From: Undaria pinnatifida
Taxonomy: Eukaryota; Sar; Phaeophyceae; Laminariales; Alariaceae
Direction of reading: 5' to 3'
Length of the DNA stretch: 64,000 nucleotides
Assembly: GCA_012845835.1 (NCBI GenBank)
Contig: JABAKD010000023.1
Coordinates: forward strand, 7,949,147 to 8,013,146
Part shown: one piece after another, positions 53,765-64,000 of the stretch
Layout of the letters: each line of letters opens with the position of its first letter
Position numbering within the stretch: the stretch's first letter is position 1
The notes under the pieces: model-generated
Database searches by the model: none
The model's input: the letters and a program-made list of their open reading frames with translations, nothing else
What the model was told of the DNA's origin: nothing
Made by a program: the position numbers and the translations under genes

Positions 53765-56286
53765 ATGCCGGAAACGCCAGAAATCATCCGTAAGCGCAAG
53801 CGCAATATGGCGCGGAACGAAAATTTCAGAACGAGCCTGAACGCGGGTTTTCGCGGAAGCATTTTCTCCGGAGGCGGTGGGGCGGAATCAACCCCGGCAG
53901 CCGTGGCGGCTGTGTGGGCCGGTGGTGCCGGCGGCAGCATTAGCGGAAGCGGCGCTGGTCAACTGTCCCTTGATTCGGAAGAGGAGGGGGCGGGAGAGGA
54001 GGGGTTGGTTCCGCTGGATGGCCTGATTCGACGGTGGCCAGGGCGGAGGGAACAGATTGAGGAGCTAGCGTTGCTAATCGGAGAGGTCAGTCTGTGGGGA
54101 CGGGGGAGGAGGAGATGGGGGGATGAGACGTAGCGAGGGTGACCGTTGCTAACCCTGTTAAGGCTGGAAGCTATATCCCACTCTAAATCCAGGTGATTTG
54201 TTCCCTAAAGCGTGTTTACGGTTGTAGAGGGGTTCTAGAGGGGTCAATGTTGGAAGAAATGTTCCACACTTAATCCAACTAGATAGTTCTCAAGCGGGTT
54301 GAGGGTAAGGAGGTGGGGGTGGGGGGGGGTGGGGGTGCACTGATTTCATGCATAATTGTAGTTTTCAGACCGTAGACCCTCGCATCCCTACGACGCCGGG
54401 AAGGAGCACGTCGGAAAAATCACCTACCAGGCAGACTTCGCGTGCAGCGGGTCGGGGGGTGAGTAGGCGAGATAAGTGGCAGACGGGGAAGTGGACACAG
54501 AGAGGGATATACGTAGGCTGCGAGGCAGGGAGACAGCTAGACAGAGATGGGACGGACGGCCCGAAAGACAGAGAATATGCGCAGAGAGATAGAGAATGAA
54601 AGGCCCACAGATGAAATATTCTGGCAGCGAGAGATAGTCGGAGGGATTCCGGTCGGCCACGTAATTTTCTTCCCTCGCTCTCTCCGCCACTCCCTACCCT
54701 CCGCAACCCACCCTTTTCCACTCCGCCTCACTCCACCCCACCCCCCGCCCCCTCTCCTTTCCCCGCATCTAACACCTCCATCGCATTAACCGCGGCCCCG
54801 GAAAATTCCGCGCCCGTAGCCCCCCCCTCCCCCCACCTCCAACCTTCACCAAACCTAAGCGCTTACGATACCCCGTGCGGATGATAGTTCCCATGCCTCC
54901 CCGCCTGATCGCTGACCCTTTCCACCCCACCTCACTCCAACCCCCCCCGACCCAGCCCCATCGGCCCCCCTTCCGACGCCCCCCCCCCCCTCCCCCCCTC
55001 CCACCACCAATAGAAATCCCGTAACTCTTCCCCCCTTCAAAGTGGGAAATAAATAAGATGGGCATTATTTAGTAGGTAACACATGAAAAAAACAGAATGA
55101 ACACCGAAATGTTGGAGGTGTCTCTATTAGGAGTAGGGACGATGCTCCGTCTTGAAGGGAACGCGTGGTCAATGGTATGGTCTAATGACTAGGGCAAGCA
55201 ACAAATGAGCACCCCCCCTCAACCTTATCGAAGCCCAAACACGTGCCGCAGAGAGATGACGGTGCTCCGGTGCCCCTCTCCTGATCACGAGTTCCCCGTG
55301 CTTCTGACTACCTTCTCACCTCACCCAGCCACATCAGCCTGCCCCCCCCCCAAAAGAGTCCCCCCTCCCAACATCAATAGGCACCCCGTAACCCCCCCCC
55401 CCCCCCCCCCCGATTTCAACCTTATATAAACCCAAACACGTCTATCGCATGCGGTAACGGTGTTCCGGCGCTGCCTATTCTGGTCCTGGGCCCCTCATGC
55501 TCCTAACTCCTCTCCACGCCACTCAGCCCTATCACCCCTCCCCCCTCCCCCGCCAGACCCCCCCTTCCCAACACCAATTCACACCCCATCAGTACCCCAC
55601 CCCCCCGTCAACCTTATCCAAACCCACACACGTATCGCAGGCGGATGACGGTGTTCCGGTGCCTCCTATTCTGGTGCTGGGCCCCCCATACTCCAAACTC
55701 CACCCCCACCCACCCAGCCCCCCCCCCGCCTCCCCGCCTCCTTGTCTCTGGAAGTAGCCATGCCGGAAATCAAATTACCTCATTGAAGCTGTCATCCATA
55801 TACAAGTTCGCCTCACAAGCGCTTCTTAGTATGATGCAGCTCAGGCATGCCACTTGCCGAACACCTCACGGCGCTTCGCGCTTGGTGCAGGCAATGTCTG
55901 CCTGGTCGGTGAAAACCCGGCATATTCAATGTCTAAACATTGCAAAGGGTCTATACCATATGGTCATACGACTATGGCCATGCATGAATATCGTGTACAC
56001 CCCCCCCTCCAAACCCCCCCTTCCCAACACCAACAGGAACCCCTTTGAGTACCCCTCCCCTCCCGTTCAACCTTATCTAAACTCGCACACGTTTATCGCA
56101 GGGGGATGACGGTGTTCCGGTGCCCCCTATCCTGGTCACGGGCCCCCCATGCTGCGGCAAGACCGAGGTGGTCAGGGCTCTGCTTGACCACAGAATCTGC
56201 TGCTACGTGTACGTGAACTGCTGCGAGGTTTTGAGCAAGAGGGGAGTGATGGAGGCCGTCCTTGAGCAAGTTGCCGGCGGGTCAAG
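53765..56286 (+). CDS. ORC5: Origin recognition complex subunit 5, exons 1-2 (partial)
   Basis: Exon 1 (53765-54085) begins at AACATGCC and encodes 107 residues: a basic head, a Gly/Ser-rich acidic linker, then P-G-R-R-E-Q-I-E-E-L-A-L-L-I-G-E, the start of the ORC5 AAA+ module. Exon 2 (56102-56286) continues in phase 0 and carries Walker A G-P-P-C-C-G-K-T (residues 121-128) and Y-V-Y-V-N-C-C-E, matching the strand-2/N-C motif after Walker A in ORC5; it ends in phase 2 at GTAGGA. ORC5 is part of the nuclear ORC that binds origins and loads MCM with CDC6 (family knowledge). Intron 1 is 2.0 kb and contains three ghost copies of the exon 2 start plus a family Z repeat. Walker B and winged-helix exons are not found here; the gene must continue past the window or through unrecognised exons. 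Confidence 0.82.
54340..54475. repeat. Dispersed repeat family Z, partial copy
   Basis: TTCATGCATAATTGTAG, CCGTAGACCCTCGCATCCCT and GAGCACGTCGGAAAAATCAC follow the order of the inverted full copy at 61,697-62,070. Located in ORC5 intron 1. Confidence 0.55.
54970..55695 (+). repeat. Ghost copies of the ORC5 Walker-A exon start
   Basis: Copies at 55,210-55,310, 55,414-55,503 and 55,605-55,695 repeat the pyrimidine tract, the acceptor and the first ~45 coding bases of exon 2 (GATGACGGTGTTCCGGTGCC at 56,105). The acceptor AG is kept in the first and third and lost (GCAT) in the second. All break before the Walker A lysine codon. A further scrap of the C-rich flank (CACCAATAGAAATCCCGTAA) is at about 55,002. 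Confidence 0.85.
55780..55995. repeat. Dispersed repeat family Z, partial copy
   Basis: TTGAAGCTGTCATCCATATAC, GGCGCTTCGCGCTTGGTGCA, GGTGAAAACCCGGCATATTC and CATACGACTATGGCCATGCA match the right two thirds of 29,475-29,850. It separates the third ghost exon from the real ORC5 exon 2. Confidence 0.65.
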
Positions 56287-57419
56287 GTAGGAGGTTTCCT
56301 GTTTTTGGAAGGGCTTTGCCGATTTTTTGGTTTGGCCGGGGGGGGGGGGAGGGGGGTAGCCGCCGGACCCAGGTACGTATTGATTGGAAGGGGTCTGTAG
56401 AGGGTTTGTTGTTTTGTGATGGAGGGGGGAGGTAGGTAGGAGGGGGTGGTAGTGGTGCTGGTGCTGGTGCTGCAGAATTGTTTGTTTTGTGGCGTATGTG
56501 TAGAACGTCGTTTTTGTACTGTTATCTCCCTCCGCTTAAACTGTGGTGGGGTATTGCTTCTGATTTTCCAAAATAATGGAAAACTTTAAGGTTCGTTCCG
56601 AAAATCACAACAAAACATCCAACACAACCTTAACTCTATATACCATAATGGAGGGCCATAGTAGTCAGGACCTACGATACACAATAAAAACCCTACATAG
56701 TCCCCTTTAATAGTCAAATTATTTGTTGAAAACGTGCTTGGTGGTAGTGGTGGTGGTGGAGCAAGTAGCGGGCGGACGGATGTGGGGGGTGCACGAAGCA
56801 GCTTTTCGAAGTTACATTTTACATGGGTTGGAAGGGGTTTATGGTGAGTTTGGTGGAGGGGGGGGGCGTTTTGTTGGGGGGGGCGGCGGTGGGTGCGGGG
56901 CGGTTGTGGTGCTGGTGGTATTTTCTGACTGACGGGGCCAATATATAAAATATCTTGGAATTAGAGAGGTGAAGACCTTCAGCAGACACATGTTACTGTG
57001 CTGGAGCCTGTCCTGTGACCACGGACTTGATTGTGCGAGTCAATATCTTCAGCAGACACATGCATGCTACTGCTGTAAACGTGCACCACTTTTTTTTCTT
57101 TTGCTTAAGAATCTCTTCGCATGAGATTGTGAGAAAAATCAAATTTGCGACCCGATTAACAGGTGAAGAAAAAACGGGGGGGGAAAAGTGCAAAAAATAG
57201 AAACAACGAAAAAAAAGATTTCAGTCATAAGTGGATGGGTTGAGCAGTACTGAAACTTAGAAGAAGAAAAAACAGCAACGGATAAAGTGCGGCCTCGATC
57301 GCTGCAGACGTCAGTAGTAAAAGGTCTCGCCGAGGAGAGGCCGTAATGCCTTTGCAGTAAGTCTCGTTCGTGTCAACAAAATAAATATATATATAGCATG
57401 AAAATTTAAACACGCTGCA

Positions 57420-57665
57420 GCTGCGATATCGAAGAGTTCGTCGAAGCTAATCTTTGGCAAGCTGTGTGTGATACTCCGATCGCGCGTATTTCTATTAGTA
57501 GGGGTATGTTCTCATCGAGGATAAAGGTCGGCGACCCCCCTCAGAACTACAGACTGTAGCTTGTACCAGGGTCAACGGGGTGCTGTTAATCAATACGTGC
57601 ACGGAAACTATAAAACCCGCTTTTGAGGGGGGGGGGACATGTAACGGCTGTGGAATGCACCAGTT
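57420..57665. repeat. Dispersed repeat (family X), copy 3
   Basis: GCAAGCTGTGTGTGATACTC, CGATCGCGCGTATTTC, GGTCGGCGACCCCCC, GGGTCAACGGGGTGCTGTTA and ACTATAAAACCCGCTTTTGA parallel 24,990-25,180. Same orientation. Confidence 0.65.
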
Positions 57666-57849
57666 TACTATGTATGTTATGTAGTCGTATGGCCGGTGAG
57701 GGGAAGGCGTGGGTTCGAAAAGGAGGGGGGGGGGAGGAGTGGAGGAGGCAGGTAAAGGGGTGGGGATATTTTCAACATTTTAATGTCGCATAAATGAATA
57801 GGAGTTTACTGCACACGTGGTGCTAGGTTTAGGCGATGATGGGGGCGGC

Positions 57850-58700
57850 GGGGAAGGGGAGGAGGGGGCGTACTCATTTGTTGCATGCCTTTGTGATTTG
57901 ACCATTGACCACGAATCCCTTTGGAGACGGAGCGCCGTTCCGGCTCTTAGTGGAGACACCTCCAACATTTGGGCGCTTATTACGCTTCTTCCATATACTA
58001 CATAGAAACTGTTTGCTTATCCTATCCCCGTCCTGTTTCGCCGTTTGCGGCCACCATCTATCTCCTAGGATACCGATCGTTTTCTCGCTACTCTCAAGTC
58101 TACAAAACTCTTCCATGCCACCTACGTCCTATTTCTTCATCTCCTCTGACGCATCCCGTTGCTCCTTATTCACATTCTCCCACTATGTGAGTCCTACTTT
58201 CTGTTGTTGTGCAACACGGGCACATATTTGTTGCCACGTCCTCCTCCTCCTGACTGCTGGTATATATATATATATATATATTTCTTATTTCTGGTAGGTC
58301 CAGGTCCCCTACACGAAATCGCAGTTTCAGCTTTTTCGCGAAACCCATTGGACCGTGCAGATACGTTTTCATTCAAATATCTTCCCTCACCCCCCCGTAT
58401 ATCTCTAAGTGCTTCTCCCCTTTCACGTTATTTCTTAGCGCTAGCCGTTCCCTTTCTTCTATCCTTTCTTTTACTTCTGTCTTGTACCCGCCAAACTTCT
58501 CTAAAGACAGTACTACCTTTTGTTGGTCTCCGCCTAAACCCTTCCATGTTTTCTCGACTACGTTATCCCATCTTGTTCCAGCTCGCTCTTTTGCTGTTTT
58601 CTCCCATACAGCCGTATCAACTATGGCTGGCATCGTCTTTTCTGGCATATTATTTGCTTTATTTTGCCGTTTCAACTTTCTCACGTCTCTACTTTTTTCA
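57850..58700 (-). pseudogene. LINE reverse-transcriptase 3' part, copy 2 (broken)
   Basis: Minus-strand frames give, in order, W-D-N-V-V-E-K-T-W-K, F-G-G-Y-K-T-E-V-K-E-R-I-E, L-R-F-R-V-G-D-L-D-L-P, a C-P-C-x(7-8)-H-x4-C zinc-knuckle-like motif (C-P-C-C ... T-H-I-V-G-E-C, frameshifted), E-K-T-I-G-I-L-G-D-R-W-W-P-Q-T and the C-terminal R-N-G-A-P-S. These parallel copy 1 at 42,244-43,525. The RT catalytic domain is absent. A (TA)n microsatellite (58,261-58,281) interrupts it. Known type: C-terminal region of non-LTR retrotransposon ORF2. Confidence 0.7.
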
Positions 58701-59619
58701 AGTTGGCACAGAAGGGGAGGGGTGGGGGGGGGGTTAATTGGACGTTAAAGACTATTAATACATTTGAACTATTGCTTGAACTATTGCATTAATGGCTCGA
58801 AACGTACACATATATATGTGATATCACCTGTCGGGCAGTGTTTGTGTCTCTGGCGGATTTTGATTGTTTGTCGGGCGGCGGGAGAGGTAGAGGGGGTTTC
58901 ATGGAGGGCGCGTGAACGGAGGTGGATAGCAAAATGTTCACCCTGCATTGCTAAATGGAGATGCCCAAATTTTTCGAAGATAAGCTATGAGGTCGATGGG
59001 AGCAAATTGATGTTGGTATTGTTTTCGCGTTAATGCTTCTGTATTTGGAGTGGTTTTTGATTTCCATTCAACACGAGTACGAATGGTACTTATGGTATGC
59101 TGTTGAGTTGGTGTTTCTGTGAGTACCGTGGTATGAATTAGTTGAAGGTCGGCTTTTCGAGCGGCAAAAAGAAAAAAGAAAAAAAAAGGTCATCCTACGC
59201 TAGGGGTGCAGCAGATTCTAATAATTTTCTGGGCTCCAGTCAGGAGTACCTTGATATTTCACCCGAAACACGGCTTCGAAGACATTCGGTCGCGCAACCC
59301 GACCGCCGTCTTTATGCGCCAGTCCCAAAAACAACGATTGTGCTCGTAAGGTTATTCATGCTCGCCACCACTTCCCCGGTACCGTTTCCGTTTCCGTGGC
59401 CTCTGTCAGCGTTGACCGGCGCGTGCCGAGGTAGAGGTAGCGGTTTTTAGCTGGAAGAGTGCATTCTCGGAATGGCGGGGCTCCTTAACCTAAAATTGCC
59501 GCAATTGTTAGCACTATTCTTGTATTTTTGCAATAATTTTCGATGAAAATGACCAATTTTTGATGAAAATGATCAAGGAAAATGACGAATGCATTTTTTT
59601 TTTTTCCTCGTGTGTTTTT

Positions 59620-60038
59620 TTCATTGGGTCGGGGTCACCCGCGAGAGTGACCCCCCTGCTCGCTGCTTGCGATACTTCTTTCGCGCTGTTTTAAGTTTCC
59701 GATACGAACTCGCCGTGGATGGTGGTAGGCTACGCCGCGCCGAAAAACCGTCGCGTGGAGTCTTTTCGTCAGTGGGGTACAGAGCCACTCGTGCGAGTTG
59801 TTGTTGTTCTCACGTTATCTCGCATAAACAATTCCGTGGTCACAGGACAGGCTCCAGTCACTCTGGAGTGGAGTAAAACCCCAGGGAAGAAACACGAAAC
59901 AAACCGGTACACGCTTATAGCTGACGCAATTCATGCCTCCGCCAGAAATATATAACAAAGTGAAATCGGAAGTGGGCTAAGCCCGCTAGTGGGAAATGGG
60001 TATAACATCCCCGCTACCGTACGTAGCCTTGGTCGAAT
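59620..60038. mobile_element. Family C TIR element, expanded
   Basis: GGGTCACCCGCGAGAGTGACCC at 59,631 and AGCCACTCGTGCGAGTTG at 59,781 are the two internal palindromes. The right end CCGCTACCGTACGTAGCCTT carries a small TACG duplication. The left terminus is missing and the copy is longer than others. A family B scrap (CTCCTTAACCTAAAATTGCC) precedes it at 59,481. Confidence 0.55.
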
Positions 60039-60110
60039 CACCCACCGGTAGGCCACAAGATTGTTCACCTGGTATTAATGTGTTATTAATAGTAACATTT
60101 TTTTTTCCCC

Positions 60111-60358
60111 GATGCATGCTACATTAGAGGTGCACCACTCTTTTTTTGAGGTTTCTCGATTCGGGAGCTTAAGGCCTCTCCAAACAAACTGATTTGGAGA
60201 AAAAAACGAAAATGCTGCTTGTATCGTACCGGATAAAAAATCCCATGGCCTAGGTACACGACGAGAGTCCTGATTTTTTTTGCTCAACAAAATTCGCACC
60301 ATTTTGGGTCAAGGAACCGTTTCAGACCAAGGGGCAAGCTCCATCGTAGCACGCGTCT
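60111..60358. mobile_element. Family B TIR element
   Basis: GATGCATGCTACATTAGAGG at the left, CTCCATCGTAGCACGCGTC at the right. Core CCCATGGCCTAGGTACACGA and ATTTTGGGTCAAGGAACC. Closest in structure to the 28,948 copy. Confidence 0.75.
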
Positions 60359-60576
60359 TCCCGTAACCATTGTTGTTTGGTAGAGACGTAGGGCAGGCTC
60401 CTCACGTGAGGAGCCTTACGAGGAGAACAAAAAAAAAGTTCACCCCTACCGTAGCATGTGCGTCGAGATTGTTCATCCGGTATTCATGTAATAACAGCGC
60501 TTTTAGTTCCCCCCCCCCCCTATTTCTTTCTTTTTTTTTGGGGGGGAGAGGTATAGGGGTCTCCAAGTGAGGGACG

Positions 60577-60750
60577 TTAACCCCTTTAGAGCCCGCAAAT
60601 CTCTCTGTGCTAAATTCAAGTTAATTTGTCCCCCTCAAAAAGGGTTTCCAGTAGTGAAGGCGTTAACATCTTTAGAGCCCCGAAGCTCTCCCTAAACTAA
60701 ATTCAGGTGAATTTGTTGAAAAAAAAGGGTTTCCAGTTGTACAGGCGTAT
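60577..60750. mobile_element. Two tandem family G foldback elements
   Basis: 60,577-60,666 begins TTAACCCCTTTAGAGCCC and ends GTGAAGGCGTTAA. A second unit starts in the same TTAA (60,663, TTAACATCTTTAGAGCCCC) and runs to CAGGCGTATAA near 60,750. Head-to-tail sharing of TTAA suggests a TTAA-type target. Confidence 0.65.
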
Positions 60751-60819
60751 AAACAAAATAAAGGAACAGGTGCACCTCTACCATTTTTTTTTTTTTTTTT
60801 TCGCACCCTTCTCTACTTT

Positions 60820-60965
60820 CCAGCTTCTGGACAAGCCGTGGTCACAGGTGTCGTCCCTTCTCCCCCCCGGTTCTTGCCTTCAATTTTTATCGCGCATAGG
60901 GTTCAGCAATCCCACTGCTCGTCGATTTTTCATCGGGTGTTGCTAACTCACGCTCTCGCGCTTTC
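60820..60965. repeat. Dispersed repeat, near-identical to 2.08 kb
   Basis: Second copy of the repeat at 2,080-2,235 in the same orientation, following a T-run (60,785-60,801). Confidence 0.75.
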
Positions 60966-61012
60966 CGCAACACCATGTAGCATGCATCGACCCGTCCGTC
61001 TCTACCCTGCAG

Positions 61013-61060
61013 GGAGGGCGTTCTGGAAGCGCGCCGCGTTGGCCAGCTGTTCGTGTTGCT
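61013..61060 (+). repeat. Ghost copy of the candidate ORC5 exon 3 start
   Basis: CCCTGCAG, then GCGTTCTGGAAGCGCGCCGC, resembles the acceptor and start of 61,229-61,325 (GCATTCTGGAGGCGCGGCGA). The similarity spans about 40 bases and keeps the frame (V-L-E-A-R-R versus I-L-E-A-R-R) before breaking down. Spacing about 216 bases. Confidence 0.65.
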
Positions 61061-61228
61061 GTGCCACGCTCGTGCGAGACAGCCACATCACGTGACAACA
61101 CACCCTGACAGCGGTGCAAGCGCGTTGGGATTGCCGTTGCCGTCGCACCTTACCTGTCACCATTTCTTGCTCGTGTTTCCCCTTTTCCTTCTTTCCGTGG
61201 CCTCTGCGTTTCGGTCACTCGCTTGCAG

Positions 61229-61325
61229 AGAAAGCATTCTGGAGGCGCGGCGAATTAGCCGACGGTTCGGGGAAGCCCAGAGTGATGCCGCCAATTTCGT
61301 GGAAGAAGGGGACTGGCTTCCCCAG
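61229..61325 (+). CDS. Candidate internal exon, possibly ORC5 exon 3
   Basis: After TTGCAG, 97 bases read E-S-I-L-E-A-R-R-I-S-R-R-F-G-E-A-Q, then D-A-A-N-F-V-E-E, up to a GTGGGC donor. Entry phase (one base completing a codon) fits the phase 2 end of ORC5 exon 2, and the joined length places A-A-N-F-V about where ORC5 proteins have an F-x-x-F-V stretch after Walker A. Sequence evidence for ORC5 is otherwise weak and the intron would be 4.9 kb. It could belong to another gene. Codon composition and the presence of a ghost copy support it being a real exon. Confidence 0.45.
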
Positions 61326-61344
61326 GTGGGCGCCCATACCGTAC

Positions 61345-62335
61345 TAGAAAACACAGCAAGAATGTCAGGAGACGGTCAGTCGAGGGAAAAGGTCCAGCGG
61401 TCACGGGTGTCAAACCGATCGTTCCACATAAAATCTAGTAGTTTGGCGTCAGTCAAGGTAGATTGTTGGAGACAAACAGCAAATATACCAGGAGACGGTC
61501 CAGTCAGTCAAGGGAAAATGTTCAGCGGTTAAGGGCGTAAAACCCACCATTCCACACTGAAATGTAGTAGTGTGGCGTCAGTCAAGATAAATTGTTGGAA
61601 ATTTGCCGTCGTTGACGGGGTGACAGCGCCATCTCCTGACAGCTGGGGTGGAAGAGCGTTGGGGAGGAAGGAGGGATATGCGGAAGGGGAGGAGTGCACT
61701 CCGTTTGGGCATGGCCGTAGTCGAATGACCATAGGCGCTCGCATCCCCACTATACCGGGGCGAAGCACGTCGGGTTTTCACCAACCAGACAGACATTGCT
61801 CGCACCAAGCGTCAAGCGCCGAGCGCCAAGCGCCGTGAGATGTCCGGGGAGTGACATGAAGGGTGGACTGCATCCTTCCAAGCACCGCTCGTAAGACGGA
61901 CTTCGGCACCTTGTGCCTACTTTCTTGCGTATGGATAACAGCGCCAATGAGCTACTTTTTTTTCTGGTGTGGCCACTCTAGAGACAGCAATGGGTGTTAC
62001 TAGGCAACTGCCTCGTGGGTACCTTACCCCATTCACACTACGTGATGCAATCATTTCCCTTGTGCGGAATTAAGGCTCGCCAACCCGCACATTATGATCA
62101 AACTCGTTAACCTTTATGGTCACCGCCAAAACAATATGGGGGGGGGGGGGGGGGGAGGAAGCACGTACTGTAGTAGCAAATAGGTCGGGAGACGATCAGT
62201 CAAGAAACACGTTCAGCGGTCAAGTCAATGGTGTAAAACCGGTCGCTACACACTAAAACCTACTAGTTTGGCGCCAGTCAAGTGAGTTATTGGAAAATTG
62301 CCGTCGGTCAAGGGGTGACAGTGCCGTCTTTTGAC
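61345..62335. repeat. Three-copy ~120-bp repeat
   Basis: Units at about 61,350-61,460, 61,488-61,600 and 62,175-62,295 share GGAGACG(G/A)TCAGTC, GTTCAGCGGTCAAG-like, AAACC..TCG...CACACT-like and TAGT(A/T)TGGCG(T/C)CAGTCAAG. The last two are followed by GGAAA(A/T)TTGCCGTCG and GGGGTGACAG(C/T)GCC. A full family Z repeat separates copies 2 and 3, so it inserted after the duplication. Confidence 0.75.
61697..62070. repeat. Dispersed repeat family Z, full-length inverted copy
   Basis: Reverse-oriented partner of 29,475-29,850, from GGCATGGCCGTAGTCGAATG to ACGTGATGCAATCATTTCCC. Together the two copies fix the element length at about 375 bp. No obvious coding potential and no clear TIR. Confidence 0.7.
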
Positions 62336-62447
62336 ATTTTGCTTTGAGATGCTGTACACGAGAAAGAAAAGCACGCGTCAGACACATCATGGTCTAAATC
62401 ATCTAGATCATCTAGATCGTCTACAGTTTGATTCGCGCGTAAGGTGC

Positions 62448-62536
62448 TTAACGCCTTTAAAACCGGAACCCCTTGTTGGGGACAAAAATACTTGAAATTA
62501 GTATGGGGAGGGATTTTGGGGCTCCAAAGGGGTTAA
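62448..62536. mobile_element. Family G foldback element (type copy, 89 bp)
   Basis: TTAACGCCTTTAAAACCGG at the left and GGCTCCAAAGGGGTTAA at the right are inverted. The centre has GAAATTAGTATGGGGAGGGA. Complete and compact. Confidence 0.75.
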
Positions 62537-62710
62537 GGGCCACAAAGAAGTGGCACGATGAATTGCGCGACATGCACAACAATATATCAAGCAACAGACC
62601 GAAACTGGAGAAGTAGGACGGAGCATCCGTTCAGGCTCAAAACAACTTGACTTTAGTGCACAATAGAATACGTCACGAGATCAGAAAATGCGCGTGATAC
62701 CGTAGGAATC

Positions 62711-62972
62711 AAGTCCACAAACTTCGGGAAACGGTGTAAAGTCGTACTTTCTACTCTAAAACTTGTTGCCGCGACCTCGGTCGACCATATTTCAACCGGA
62801 AAAGTGACTTTCGATTGTTTTCTGTTACTTTGCGGGGAACGTAGTCCACCAACTTCGGGAAACGGTGTAAAGTCGTACTTTCTACTCTGAAACTTGTTGC
62901 CGCGACCTCGGTCGACCATATTTCAACCGGAAAAGTGGCTTTCGATTGTTTTCTGTTACTTTGCGGGGAAGG
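62711..62972. repeat. 131-bp tandem repeat x 2
   Basis: ACTTCGGGAAACGGTGTAAA at 62,721 recurs at 62,852, and the units are nearly identical to TTTTCTGTTACTTTGCGGGG. A recent duplication; the two 88-codon minus frames over it are its product. Confidence 0.9.
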
Positions 62973-64000
62973 TATATGGTTAGCGATGTCAACAGAACAA
63001 GTAAACATCGTACGCACTAGCTGTGATGTTTAGCGAAGCAAAAAAACAAACCGCGCGGTAGTACGACCGGGACAGCACGAGAACGGAAGGGCCCAGTGTT
63101 TTTTAGTCAGGATTAGCGGCCAATCACCGAGGGAGGAAGCCGAATTTGAATAAAGAAGGAACAAAAAAGGCAAGCGGCTCTAACAGTAACTCCTGCATCC
63201 CCACCTGCCAGCAGATTATCTACTGCCTGATGGAAAAATTGCGACGGCTTTTCTTTTTTTGCTGCGGGAATTGTGGGTTTAGGTGGCATCTGCTGTCTTT
63301 CGATTTGGCCGTGATTGGTTCAAGTTTTGAATTTCTTTTGGGCTCATAACGACCTCGGTTTCACTTTTATTGCTGGTGCCGGCTATAAAACACACCTTAC
63401 GCGCTTATCTAACAGTAGTTATTGCCGTATCTGCCGTTGTGGAAAATTATGCTGGATCTGTATCTGTCGTGTACAGATCCAACCCAGGAAACGTTTTCAA
63501 GGTCTTTCATGCAGATCGTACGGATTCCACCCACTAGCATGAGATATGGATATTTCGCTGTCTCTGTAACTGTCGTGCATAGATCCAAACCCAGGAAACA
63601 TTTTGTAGGTCTTTCATGCCGACCGTGTAGCATGAGCTATAGATCATACAGATCTTCCCTGAAATGTCTAGATTATCAAGCGGGGCTAGATGATCTGTTC
63701 GACGTTTGAGTAAAGGGAGAATGGAGCCATACTCCTAAAAGTATCCCGATTAACAAAAAAACAGACCAGCGGTGTGTGATTTCCGTACGATGTAAGAAAC
63801 TTGCACTATTTTTTTTCCGTTTTCTGTTCTTCATGGTTTTCGAATACCCCCCCCGGTCTCGCGCTTGGTCCACGCGACGTCTGCCTGGTCGATGAAAACT
63901 CGACGTGCTCCGTCCCGACATTGTAGGGCTTCGAGGGTCTACGGCTAACGTGAAAGGAGCACACCTCCGTCTACAGATAGTGGAAAGCAACCACACCAGA
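62973..64000. other. Window end: no gene recognised
   Basis: Apart from the tandem repeat at 63,450-63,640 and a family Z fragment at 63,855-63,950 (TCTCGCGCTTGGTCCACGCG, GACGTGCTCCGTCCCGACAT) nothing is recognised. If ORC5 continues to the right, this is intronic. Confidence 0.5.
63450..63640. repeat. ~104-bp imperfect tandem repeat x 2
   Basis: CTGTCGTGTACAGATCCAAC / AGGTCTTTCATGCAGA (63,463-63,515) recurs as CTGTCGTGCATAGATCCAAA / AGGTCTTTCATGCCGA (63,570-63,625). No coding sense recognised. Confidence 0.7.

Noticed and set aside
62653-63017. Two similar 88-codon minus-strand frames
   Set aside because: They are the two halves of a 131-bp tandem repeat; 131 is not a multiple of three and no domain is present.

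Overview
The window is eukaryotic nuclear DNA, most probably from a stramenopile and best matching a brown alga (inference). The genes have many short exons and long introns with GT-AG borders. The intergenic DNA is filled with small inverted-repeat transposons, a LINE, a Ty3/gypsy chromovirus remnant, homopolymer runs and microsatellites. There is no prokaryotic gene organisation and no rRNA, CRISPR array or intact tRNA.

Three protein genes were rebuilt by reading splice sites. (1) 10,624-17,220 (+) encodes a secreted protein: a signal-peptide exon, three tiny cysteine-repeat exons and one large exon with a domain resembling the 'root cap' family. (2) 40,561-51,293 (-) encodes mitochondrial ribosomal protein uL24m (MRPL24) in five exons, complete at 182 residues. 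(3) From 53,765 (+) the first two exons of origin recognition complex subunit 5 (ORC5, with Walker A) are clear; a third candidate exon lies at 61,229-61,325 and the rest is outside the window. uL24m and ORC5 are divergent, about 2.5 kb apart.

Layout: 1-10.6 kb is gene-free repeat mosaic (tRNA-like SINE, short telomeric tract, local duplications). 10.6-17.4 kb is the secreted-protein gene. 17.4-40.5 kb is a transposon graveyard with a chromovirus integrase tail, at least four families of 230-300 bp TIR elements, nested insertions and a (GGGTT)n array. 40.5-51.3 kb is uL24m, its introns swollen by G-rich arrays, a LINE, (AAC)n and 2 kb of AGCACAG-like repeat. 53.7-64 kb is ORC5 with another LINE copy and more elements.

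The most unusual signal is that real exon borders in uL24m and ORC5 are accompanied by degenerate partial copies of the same intron-exon junction ('ghost exons') at roughly 100-350 bp spacing: eight or so copies of the last uL24m exon start, copies of its exons 2, 3 and 4, three copies of the ORC5 Walker-A exon start, and one of the candidate ORC5 exon 3. The secreted-protein gene has the same pattern in a working form (duplicated cysteine exons with their intron flanks) and has its coding 3' end repeated in the downstream region.
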